From Treponema sp. (GTDB lineage Bacteria > Spirochaetota > Spirochaetia > Treponematales > Treponemataceae), in the NCBI GenBank assembly GCA_022010055.1, contig CP091737.1, forward strand, positions 1,798,001 to 1,862,000: a stretch of DNA of 64,000 nucleotides. Direction: 5' to 3'. Numbering within the stretch: position 1 is the stretch's first letter; every line of letters starts with the position of its first letter. Of this stretch, positions 26,813 to 38,442 are shown one piece after another. The notes beneath the pieces are model-generated. The model was not told the origin of the DNA. It saw only the letters and a program-made list of their open reading frames with translations, and searched no databases. The translations under genes and the position numbers were made by a program.

Positions 26813-28462
26813 CTAAATCGTTTGTGCTAGCAAACTGGATATACTGAAAGCGTGGTCGCCGATTTTTTCGATTTGTCTTACGATGTCAAGGTACAAAAGT
26901 TCGGATTTTACGTCTGCGCCGCTTTCAAGGCGTTTTCGGGCCAGTTTTTTCAAATTCTTTCTATATAAATCAATCGATTCTTCAAGTTCCGTTGCCATCG
27001 CAATCTTATCTTCATCCAGATGCTTATTTATATTTATGTGAATAAACTGCAGAAACTGCCTGGCAAGCTCAACATACGGAATAAGGCGCTCCATATCATC
27101 CTGCTCAAATTTCATCTTTTTTTCAATGCTCTTCTTAAGCAAAAGTCCGGCCGCCAGCACCTGATCTGTCATCGACTCAATCTCGTCAATCACGCTTATC
27201 ATAATTGAAACATTGGTTCTCTGAGGCTCAGTCAACGCCAGCTGCTGACAATTAATTGCGTACCGCACAAGCTGCTCGTGCATCTGGTCGCAATAATTTT
27301 CCTCATAAACCATTCCGTCAATGTGCTCGTCAACAAAATCGCTGTTTCTAGCCTTTATTCCAATCTGAAGGTGGTCAAACATTTCTCGGGCAACATCCGT
27401 CATATCAGCAATTTCCTTTTCCATTCTGATAATGTGCATCGCAGGATTTTCTTTTGTAAACGAACTTTCCGCAAATTCCAGATGATATGAAGATTTTTCA
27501 ATTCTTCCATCGTCTTTTATTATTTTTCTGGAAAGAGCAACCAACTGATTGCTAAACGGCATTAAAATCGCAGTGTTAAACGTTTTAAAAACCGTATGAA
27601 GCATTGAAATCTGAATTGCAATATTATCAACCGGCGTAAGCCAAACTACAAAATCAACAAAAGGATTAAAGAAAATCAGCGCAATTCCAGTTCCAATCAA
27701 ATTAAAAAGAACATGAATCACCGCAGAACGCTTCGCTTCCGCGCAACTGCCAAAACTCGCCATGACCGCATCAATCGTCGAACCTATATTCGAGCCAAGG
27801 GTCATAGCGCATGCAACATCAAGCGTTATAATCTTATTAAACGCCATGGTAATAACAATCGCGCTAAAGGCGCTGGAAGAATGCATAAGAGCCGTAATTA
27901 TAACACCGATTACAACGCTCAGAAGAATAGAAAATGCGCCCCAGCTCTGCATTGTTCCAATAAACGAAAGCTTAGATGCATCAAAATTAAAAACATCGGA
28001 AAGGCCGCTAAGTCCCATGAACAAAAGTCCAAACCCCATAACAGCTTCGCCGATGTTTTTACAACGCAAATCCTTTAACAAAGTCAAAAAGAAACCAAAT
28101 CCAAAAATCGGAATCGCAAACGCCGAAATCTTAAAATTAAAACCAAAGAGGGAAACAATCCATGCGGTTATAGTAGTTCCAATATTCGCGCCATAAATAA
28201 CACCCACAGACTGGGTCAATGTCAAAAGCCCGGCATTTATAAACGAAATTACCATAACCGTAGTCGCGCCAGAAGATTGAATAATCATCGTTATCCCAAG
28301 TCCGGTCAGAAGCCCGACAAACTTGTTGCCAGTCATCATACTCAAAGCTCTCTGAAGTTTTTCACCTGCGCTTTTCTGTACGCCCGAACTCATCAGGCGC
28401 ATTCCATACAGCAAAAAACCAAGGCTTCCTATTAATAGTAAAATCGCATTAAAAATAGCCAT
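26813..28462 (-). CDS. Na+/phosphate cotransporter family protein with PhoU-like C-terminal domain
   Basis: 549 residues. Two inverted Na/Pi-cotransporter repeats with the characteristic QSSGATTVMVISFINAGLL and HSSSAFSAIVITMAF motifs and GANIGTTIT / GSNIGSTIDA loops, then a PhoU-type helical domain from about residue 340 (MEKEIADMTDVAREMFDHLQ, ending RQIEKIGDHAFSISSLL). Presumed phosphate uptake or efflux at the inner membrane. TAAAAT lies exactly 6 bases before the ATG. The stop is followed by copies of its own 3' end. Confidence 0.9.
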   Translation of the reverse strand: MAIFNAILLLIGSLGFLLYGMRLMSSGVQKSAGEKLQRALSMMTGNKFVGLLTGLGITMIIQSSGATTVMVISFINAGLLTLTQSVGVIYGANIGTTITAWIVSLFGFNFKISAFAIPIFGFGFFLTLLKDLRCKNIGEAVMGFGLLFMGLSGLSDVFNFDASKLSFIGTMQSWGAFSILLSVVIGVIITALMHSSSAFSAIVITMAFNKIITLDVACAMTLGSNIGSTIDAVMASFGSCAEAKRSAVIHVLFNLIGTGIALIFFNPFVDFVVWLTPVDNIAIQISMLHTVFKTFNTAILMPFSNQLVALSRKIIKDDGRIEKSSYHLEFAESSFTKENPAMHIIRMEKEIADMTDVAREMFDHLQIGIKARNSDFVDEHIDGMVYEENYCDQMHEQLVRYAINCQQLALTEPQRTNVSIMISVIDEIESMTDQVLAAGLLLKKSIEKKMKFEQDDMERLIPYVELARQFLQFIHININKHLDEDKIAMATELEESIDLYRKNLKKLARKRLESGADVKSELLYLDIVRQIEKIGDHAFSISSLLAQTI

Positions 28463-28468
28463 GACCTT

Positions 28469-28497
28469 ATTTTACCCTAAAAGGAACATATTTCAAA
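28469..28497 (-). promoter_or_regulatory. Predicted leaderless promoter of the Na/Pi cotransporter gene
   Basis: Minus strand TTTGAA, 17-base spacer, TAAAAT, 6 bases, ATG at 28462. Confidence 0.45.
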
Positions 28498-28525
28498 ATA
28501 ATAAAATATTTTTTCAAATAATAAA

Positions 28526-28834
28526 TCATATCAAAAACCATTCCAAAATAAAAACCACAGCGCAGCAGACAGAAGCAACTGAAAAAAGACCGCCACCCAG
28601 AAAAGCGACAACAATGCCAACAACAAGAGCAGCAATCCCGGCAACAGGCGTTTGCGTTGAAAGAACTATCGCCGGAAAAGTCATAACAGCCAAAGTAATA
28701 TAAGGAACATAAAATAAGAAGGACTTTAAAAATCTATTTTTAAAAGGCTTCCTTATCAAAGTCAACGGAAGCACCCGAATCAGATAAGAAACAGCAAAAG
28801 AAATCAAAATATAAATCCAAATGTTTCGTGTCAT
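28526..28834 (-). CDS. azlD: AzlD-like small subunit of branched-chain amino-acid exporter
   Basis: 102 residues, four hydrophobic helices. LIRVLPLTLIRKPFKNRFLKSFLFYVPY is the AzlD pattern. It overlaps the azlC reading frame by 4 bases (ATGA), the usual arrangement. Together AzlCD export branched-chain amino acids or analogues. Confidence 0.85.
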   Translation of the reverse strand: MTRNIWIYILISFAVSYLIRVLPLTLIRKPFKNRFLKSFLFYVPYITLAVMTFPAIVLSTQTPVAGIAALVVGIVVAFLGGGLFSVASVCCAVVFILEWFLI

Positions 28835-29537
28835 TTTTCATCATCCAACGCAACAGGCTTAACAATGGCGCAGACCGCAGAAATTAAAACCGTAAGAATA
28901 ATCGTTCGTGTTCCGGCGGAAATTTCTTTAACTCCCGGTAAAATCGAACATAAGTAGCTAAAGCAGAAACCGCAGGAAACGGCGACAGCAATCACAACAT
29001 CCTTCTTGCATGGCGGAATTATAATCGCTATGAACATTCCATATAAAGCAACGCTCAAAGCGCTTACAACTCTAACAGGAAGATAAGTTCCGGCAACAAC
29101 GCCCAAAGATGTTGCAATACACCACATAGGCACTGCAAAGCAATAGCGCCATAATTGTATGAAGGTTCTACAAAGCCTTCCCTGGCAATGGAAATTCCGA
29201 AAATTTCATCCGTAATTCCATAACCAATAAAAAAACGATGAAAAAATGGTGTTTCAGGATTAATTTTTTGACTTAATGAACAACTCATCAGAAAATAACG
29301 AGCATTTATAACTAAAGTAGCAATTGCAACCTCAATATAAGTTGCCTTTGCGCGAATTGCAGAAAAAAGGGCATACTCCCCAGCACTTGCAACATTCAAA
29401 AGACTGGCAAAAAAACCTTCGATAAAATTTAATCCGGCATTCTTAGCAACAATTCCCAAAGAAAAAGCTACCGCGAAATAACCAAGGCCGATCGGGATTC
29501 CATCCCTAAAACCCTTAAAAAAAATATCTTTTTTCAT
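28831..29537 (-). CDS. azlC: AzlC-like large subunit of branched-chain amino-acid exporter (one frameshift)
   Basis: KGFRDGIPIGLGYFAVAFSLG at the N-terminus and FFHRFFIGYGITDEIFGIS in the centre identify AzlC. A one-base T loss near 29140 (GCTTTGCAG) shifts frame; restoring it joins ...YGAIAF to AVPMWCIATSLGVVAGTY for a total of about 235 residues, normal for AzlC. Forms an operon with azlD. Confidence 0.85.
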
Positions 29538-29560
29538 AAAACATTAAAGATAAAAAAAAA

Positions 29561-29673
29561 GCCCGGCGGCTGCCTACTTTCCCACCCCTAGAGGCAGTAT
29601 CATCGGCGTTAGAGAGCTTGACTTCCGTGTTCGGTATGGGAACGGGTATTTCCTCTCCACTATGGCCACCGGA
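29561..29673 (-). rRNA. 5S ribosomal RNA
   Basis: 113 bases with closing helix CCGGTGGC/GCCGCCGG and the conserved CCGAACACGGAAG loop. Last gene of the rRNA operon; T9 follows the 3' end. Confidence 0.95.
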
Positions 29674-29790
29674 CATATTTCACACTGTCCGTATCCGTCC
29701 TCGCCTGGCGGGCTTCCCCGGCGGCTCGGCGGCTTTCCTTCTATGCATCGGGCTTCCAAAGGGAAGCGCTCTTCCTGCGGAATCAACAAT

Positions 29791-32714
<2,924 letters not shown>

Positions 32715-32851
32715 ATATTGTCTATTCCGCAGCAGCCTACCTTACGCTTCCGGCCTTTCTCAAGCCTTCATCCGCCTTCCACTCGGTACGCTCCGCGCTT
32801 TCCTTTTCCCTTTGCATGTCAAAGATCAGATAAATAAACATTCACCTTTAG

Positions 32852-32925
32852 TGGAACAGACAAGAGTTGAACTTGTGACCCCCGCCTTATCAGAGCGGTG
32901 CTCTAACCAACTGAGCTACTGTTCC
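32852..32925 (-). tRNA. tRNA-Ile (GAU)
   Basis: 74 bases in the 16S-23S spacer. D arm GCTCAGTTGGTTAGAGC, anticodon arm CCGCT-CTGATAA-GGCGG (anticodon GAT), T arm GTTCAAC, acceptor GGAACAG/CTGTTCC. CCA is not encoded. Confidence 0.96.
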
Positions 32926-33025
32926 AAAAAAAAATCTATCCGCCGTTAGGCAGGACAGGGAAAGAAAGAAAACCAGAGATTAGCGCCTGTGTGTACACAT
33001 ACACTTTTTTTTCCTCTTCTCTTAG

Positions 33026-34568
<1,543 letters not shown>

Positions 34569-34831
34569 TCTCCAGCCCCCGAAGGGGCAAGAATCCAAAC
34601 CACTAAAAATCTGAAACCGTAGCCTTTTCTATTTTTTTTACAGAATTGCTGGCAGTTCTTTCTATTATTAAAAAACAACTGCGTTTCGGTTCTTGTTCTT
34701 GCCGTCCCCCTGCGGATTACAACCCGCGGAAAAACGGCGGCACTAACCTTATTCTAGTCTTTCTTTCCTTCCCTGTACTGTCAAACAGCTTTCTTACCGC
34801 TACCCAGCAGCGCTGTGCGACGGTGAATATG

Positions 34832-34860
34832 AATATATACTCTTGATGAAAAAGTGTCAA
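34832..34860 (-). promoter_or_regulatory. rRNA operon promoter
   Basis: Minus strand TTGACA (34860-34855), 17-base spacer, TATATT (34837-34832). A-tract-rich DNA directly upstream (34861-34920) would serve as an UP element. About 265 bases of leader precede 16S. Confidence 0.75.
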
Positions 34861-34926
34861 CACCTCTTTTTACTTTTTTTGAAAAATTTTTATTTTTTTT
34901 GATTTTTTTTAACTTTCCTTTATTCA

Positions 34927-35133
34927 GCCTGAATGCCGAGTTTTTTTTTGCAAATTATGAAAAAACGCTCCCGGCAGATTTCCAATTTGCTCAAGATGGA
35001 TTTGGCTCGCGCTACGCTTGTATTAATTTGGGTGCTCCGCACTTTAATTAATTCAATCGCCAAAAATCTTCTCAAATTGCAAATCTGCCTGCGCTTTTAT
35101 TCTTTTTGCAAAAAAAAACTCGATATTCAACCT
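34927..35133. repeat. MITE-like element, family C copy 1
   Basis: About 207 bases. Ends GCCTGAATGCCGAGTTTTTT and AAAACTCGATATTCAACC are near-inverted; the interior has TTCCAATTTGCTCA and CTTTAATTAATTCAATCGCC blocks shared with the copies at 45070, 52695, 56120 and 61753. Outer TA of the left end is degenerate here (CA). Confidence 0.85.
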
Positions 35134-35260
35134 GATAAAATACTGCCTTTGTAAATTCAGTACCATGGGGTTTTAAGCCTTTTTCAAGCGCCTGAAAATT
35201 ACAAAATGATGCTGCGCGGGATTGTAACCGCCGGCAGAATGCCGGTTGTCCGGGGAAGGT
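35134..35260. other. Intergenic DNA, nothing recognised
   Basis: Lies between elements C1 and A2. A minus-strand peptide here ends NPAQHHFVIFRRLKKA but has no start signal, so I cannot call a gene. Confidence 0.4.
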
Positions 35261-35385
35261 GATGTCCAATAAGTCCCAAATGTCATTGGCGTACTTGATG
35301 CAACAATCTCGAAATGATTGTAATATATACATTCAGATTTTCGGGTCAAGCCCGAAAATGACATAAAAGATACTTATTGGACATC
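35261..35385. repeat. Small inverted-repeat element, family A copy 2
   Basis: 125 bases with the same 14-bp terminal inverted repeats as 5-119. Its inner hairpin TTTTCGGGTCAAGCCCGAAAA is perfectly paired, where copy 1 is partly mispaired. Confidence 0.8.
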
Positions 35386-35452
35386 CTCGAGGCGGACAAT
35401 GGAGGCGTCAGCCGGAACGGTGGAAAGCCCGTTACGGTGGTATTTTGCGCCC

Positions 35453-36436
35453 TTATTTCTTTAAATCAAGAACAGGACTCTTTGTTTCTATGGAATAAAG
35501 GACTCCATCTTTTCCAAGCAGCAAATCACGTCCATGATAACTCACTTTTGCATAGCCTTTGGAAAATTCAGGACAAGAATGCACATAATCCTGCTCAAAG
35601 ACCGCAGGAATCACAATATTGCAGAATTTATCCATATAACCGAAAACCTTAACCCGCTCCGGACGTCCTTTCTTGTTATTTTTTGTAACCGTATAAGAAA
35701 AAGATGCCAGCCCGTCAGAAAAATTTGAAAGAATATATTTTGTTTCGCCAAGGATATTTCCTTTTTTATCAATAACCGCGCTTTTGTGGCGCCCCTCGGG
35801 AAGTCCGTTCGTAAGAACCATAACACCATCCCAAAAATAATAAGCCGCGCGGTCGCCATCATCCTTATATTCCTGGGGAACTTCAAAAACCAGCTCGCCT
35901 TTTAGATTCATGAATCCGGCGCGGCCATCTTTTAGAGTCACGGAGAAAATTCCGTCATAAAGGCTGCCGGCGCTCGTGCGTTTTATCTCATCGTTTATGA
36001 GCTCACCCTTTGAGTTTATTAAAAAATAACCATCCTCGTTTTCTATTAACGCAACACCGCGATAAAAGGGGGTTCCCCACAGGACATCCCATTCCGTCAG
36101 GGCCTCTTGCTTTAAATCTCTGGTTATATAGGTTGAATTCCATTTCATTGAAATATTTATATAGCAATTTTCATCATCGACGGTGAACAACGCCGGATAG
36201 ACATTATAATTCAAAATCGCCTCAACCTTAGTGTCAAGTTTTTTTATCCTCTGTTCTTTTTGACCGGCATCATTTACATAGGTAAAGTAAACATAATCAT
36301 TATTAGCCGGAAAAACAGAAGTCGCCCTGTCAAAACATATTGTATCTGTGGGAATAAACAAGTCAGTAACATATTTGTGAGCAAAGCAAACCGCTCCGAA
36401 CACCAAGAACAAAACTACCGAAATATTTTTTTTCAT
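35453..36436 (-). CDS. WG-repeat secreted protein
   Basis: 327 residues. Signal peptide MKKNISVVLFLVFGAVCFA. The mature part consists of WG-type beta repeats: GYFLINSKGELINDEIKRT, GRAGFMNLKGELVFEVPQEY, KSAVIDKKGNILGETKYI, KVFGYMDKFCNIVIPAVFEQ, each followed by an F/Y-DG or F-S-G-A phrase. Such repeats make beta-propeller-like surfaces for binding; no activity can be assigned. CAGGAGG precedes the ATG at 36436. Its 5' region shares a palindrome with the next gene upstream, and the pair may be coregulated. Confidence 0.8.
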   Translation of the reverse strand: MKKNISVVLFLVFGAVCFAHKYVTDLFIPTDTICFDRATSVFPANNDYVYFTYVNDAGQKEQRIKKLDTKVEAILNYNVYPALFTVDDENCYINISMKWNSTYITRDLKQEALTEWDVLWGTPFYRGVALIENEDGYFLINSKGELINDEIKRTSAGSLYDGIFSVTLKDGRAGFMNLKGELVFEVPQEYKDDGDRAAYYFWDGVMVLTNGLPEGRHKSAVIDKKGNILGETKYILSNFSDGLASFSYTVTKNNKKGRPERVKVFGYMDKFCNIVIPAVFEQDYVHSCPEFSKGYAKVSYHGRDLLLGKDGVLYSIETKSPVLDLKK

Positions 36437-36491
36437 ACAACCTCCTGATAAAACTCCGCGCCAGCGGAAAGCCACGGATGGCAAGAATAAC

Positions 36492-36508
36492 AGTTTGCGA
36501 CGCAAACT
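36492..36508. promoter_or_regulatory. Palindrome upstream of WG-repeat gene
   Basis: AGTTTGCGACGCAAACT, perfect 8-bp arms, 56 bases before the start codon. The identical 17-mer occurs at 37674-37690 before the neighbouring gene. Could be an operator or an RNA hairpin. Confidence 0.55.
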
Positions 36509-36559
36509 CGCAGGTAAAGATGCTGTCCGGCAGGTTTTCACATCTTTTATATTAACATT

Positions 36560-36599
36560 AATTTCGAGTTTTTTTGCAAAAAACTCGAAATTCAGTCTA
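36560..36599. repeat. Family C remnant (solo hairpin)
   Basis: AATTTCGAGTTTTTTTGC followed by AAAAAACTCGAAATT and then CAGTCTA: the two ends of a family C element joined with the interior lost. Lies between the double-glycine-leader gene and the WG gene, and may also work as a terminator-like hairpin. Confidence 0.6.
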
Positions 36600-36658
36600 T
36601 TAAAATTATTTTAACACTAAAAAAACATCATACCAAGACAAAGCCGGACAGCAATCTT

Positions 36659-37645
36659 TTATAATTTTGTTACTTTTTGATAATAAAATTTTGAATAATT
36701 TGAACGGTAGGCCCGCTCAACCCCTGCAAGAGAAGTCGCGTAGTCAACGTTCACACCGCCATTCTTGCCCCAGTTTCCGCTGCTATTATCAGCCATATAA
36801 AAGCCGCCGTTTTCAGAGGCAATCAGTAGGGCGCAATGCTCATCAACCGTGCCGCCGCCCATAAAACAGACGTACACAGAACCCTTTTCAACTACCGATG
36901 AATCATACTTTCCGTCCTTCTTAAGGTTCGCGATATGCTCGGCGCAATTCTTCTTATCCGCTTCACCTGCAAAATATTTGGAATACCCGATTCCAACCTC
37001 GGCAAGGACGCTCTGTGCGTAATCATCGCACATCATTCCTTTCTCATAATTAATGTTGCCATCCCTTAAGTCAGAATTGATTTTTTTGACAATCTGATGC
37101 GCGATATACTTATCGTCATTCCTAAGAAAGTTTGAATTCAAGTCTCCGCTATCCGCAAGCGCATGCAAGTTATCAACGGCATCTCCATACCCTAAATCGA
37201 TATAATTTTTCTTGCTGCAATAAGGATCTTTTTTATCTATTGCGCCCTGAGCCTTTCTCGCGGCCTCCTCAGCTTTTCTTGCCGCTTCCGCCGCATCATA
37301 GCCCTGGTTTTCCGCCTGCTTTGAAACATCAGAGCCGCCGCCCAGAAATCCGGTCAAGGAGCTATACGCCCTTCCATCAACAACCGTAATTCTTTCCTTA
37401 TTCAAATAGCCAAGACTTCCGCTAGTGGCGCTGTACGCTCGCGAAGTATTCTGCGCCGACCTTTTTGCCTGCGCGCCATATTTTGAAGACTTTCCGCCGG
37501 AACTGGAACCACTGTAAGAACTTGAACCAGATCTTCCCGAAGGACTTCTGCTTCCTCCTCCGCCAGAACCTCCTCCATAACCGCCATTTAACTGAAGCAA
37601 TTCAGCCAAACTCAACTCCCTTGAAGTTTTAAATAAAAATTTCAT
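36659..37645 (-). CDS. Secreted NlpC/P60-like protein with double-glycine leader
   Basis: 328 residues. N-terminus MKFLFKTSRELSLAELLQLNGG (residues 1-22) is a bacteriocin-type leader: ELSLAELLQLNGG is a typical site for cleavage after GG by a C39 peptidase-containing ABC exporter. A Gly/Ser-rich stretch follows (23-55), then Ala/Lys/Glu helical region (115-135), then a papain/NlpC-like domain: Cys in MMCDDYAQSVLAEVG (C206), His in VDEHCALLIA (H270), and YMADNSSGNWG supplying a third polar residue. The likely product is an exported peptidase or amidase acting on peptidoglycan, perhaps against competitors (inference). GGGAG lies before the ATG at 37645. No exporter or clear immunity gene is in the window. 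Confidence 0.7.
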   Translation of the reverse strand: MKFLFKTSRELSLAELLQLNGGYGGGSGGGGSRSPSGRSGSSSYSGSSSGGKSSKYGAQAKRSAQNTSRAYSATSGSLGYLNKERITVVDGRAYSSLTGFLGGGSDVSKQAENQGYDAAEAARKAEEAARKAQGAIDKKDPYCSKKNYIDLGYGDAVDNLHALADSGDLNSNFLRNDDKYIAHQIVKKINSDLRDGNINYEKGMMCDDYAQSVLAEVGIGYSKYFAGEADKKNCAEHIANLKKDGKYDSSVVEKGSVYVCFMGGGTVDEHCALLIASENGGFYMADNSSGNWGKNGGVNVDYATSLAGVERAYRSNYSKFYYQKVTKL

Positions 37646-37673
37646 TTTTACTCCCATAAAAAAGTCAATAAGA

Positions 37674-37690
37674 AGTTTGCGACGCAAACT
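37674..37690. promoter_or_regulatory. Palindrome upstream of double-glycine-leader gene
   Basis: AGTTTGCGACGCAAACT, identical to 36492-36508, 29 bases before the start codon. Upstream of both copies is a related GCATC-containing segment (GCCGAAAGCATC here, GCCGGACAGCATC there). Confidence 0.55.
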
Positions 37691-37977
37691 TGTGAATAGA
37701 AACTCTGACGATGCTTTCGGCAAAGTTTTTTTATTCAGGCGAGACATAAAAAAACAATAAACGCGTACGCTGCAAACAAACACTAAAAAAACGCCTATAT
37801 GTTTATAGCAAGAGAAGAAGCGGAAAATGAAATGATTTTCAAAAAAAATACTTTTTTTTAGCTAAATGAAAAGTTTTACAAATTCACCACAAAGATTGAA
37901 TGCGCCGCCAGAAAAAGCGCGGCGATTTACGGATTCAACAAAAAGAGCAGGTACTTGGGATTTAATAGAAAAATTAA

Positions 37978-38105
37978 AATGTGGAAAGGATTGGAGGGGA
38001 GCGACCGAAGGGAGCGTTGCGAAGCAATGAAGCGGCAGCGCAACCCCGAAAAGCCTGTTTTTTGGGAGTTTGCGGCCAGCAAACGGACAAAAATCCACCC
38101 GAAAA
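37978..38105 (+). repeat. Family D repeat, copy 2
   Basis: Inverted relative to copy 1 at 26262-26405. Same outer blocks and GTTTGCGGCCAGCAAAC hairpin, different centre. Confidence 0.75.
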
Positions 38106-38120
38106 AAAAAAGAAAAAAAA

Positions 38121-38152
38121 TGCCCCGAGACAAGCCCCGGAGCATTTCCACA
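38121..38152 (-). terminator. Intrinsic terminator of the ACT-domain gene
   Basis: Minus strand ATGCTCCGGGGC and GGGGCAT hairpin followed by a long T-rich run. Confidence 0.65.
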
Positions 38153-38163
38153 CGCGCTGAAAA

Positions 38164-38433
38164 TCAGACCCTGTGCATCGCGCTGAAAACTTTTTCGGAC
38201 ATAACGTTTATTTCCACGCCCATAGCCTCGGCTTTTTTTGCAAGGGAATTCCGAAGTTCGTCAATTGCAATATCTGACTTGTCAAAATCAACCATCATCA
38301 TCATGACAAAATTTCCGGAAAGAATTGTCTGAGTAATATCAGCAATATTTATTTTGTGCTCCGCAAGGAAAGAGCTTACATTCGCGATAATCCCAACCTT
38401 GTCACTTCCTACAACTGTAATAATAGCATTCAT
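38164..38433 (-). CDS. ACT-domain protein, UPF0237 family
   Basis: 89 residues, a single ACT domain (NAIITVVGSDKVGIIANVSSFLAEHKINIADITQTI). These small proteins are thought to sense amino acids or similar ligands; specific function unknown. TAAACT lies exactly 6 bases upstream of the ATG and there is no SD. Immediately downstream of clpA (9 bases). Confidence 0.85.
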   Translation of the reverse strand: MNAIITVVGSDKVGIIANVSSFLAEHKINIADITQTILSGNFVMMMMVDFDKSDIAIDELRNSLAKKAEAMGVEINVMSEKVFSAMHRV

Positions 38434-38442
38434 TCTTTAAGT

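Noticed and set aside
29700..29790. Additional tRNA in the 5S-23S spacer
   Set aside because: No cloverleaf with a T-loop GTTCAA motif can be formed there.
37866..38030. A 54-codon plus-strand ORF beginning MKSFTNSPQRLNAPP
   Set aside because: It has no SD or promoter, and its second half runs into the family D repeat; coding cannot be supported.
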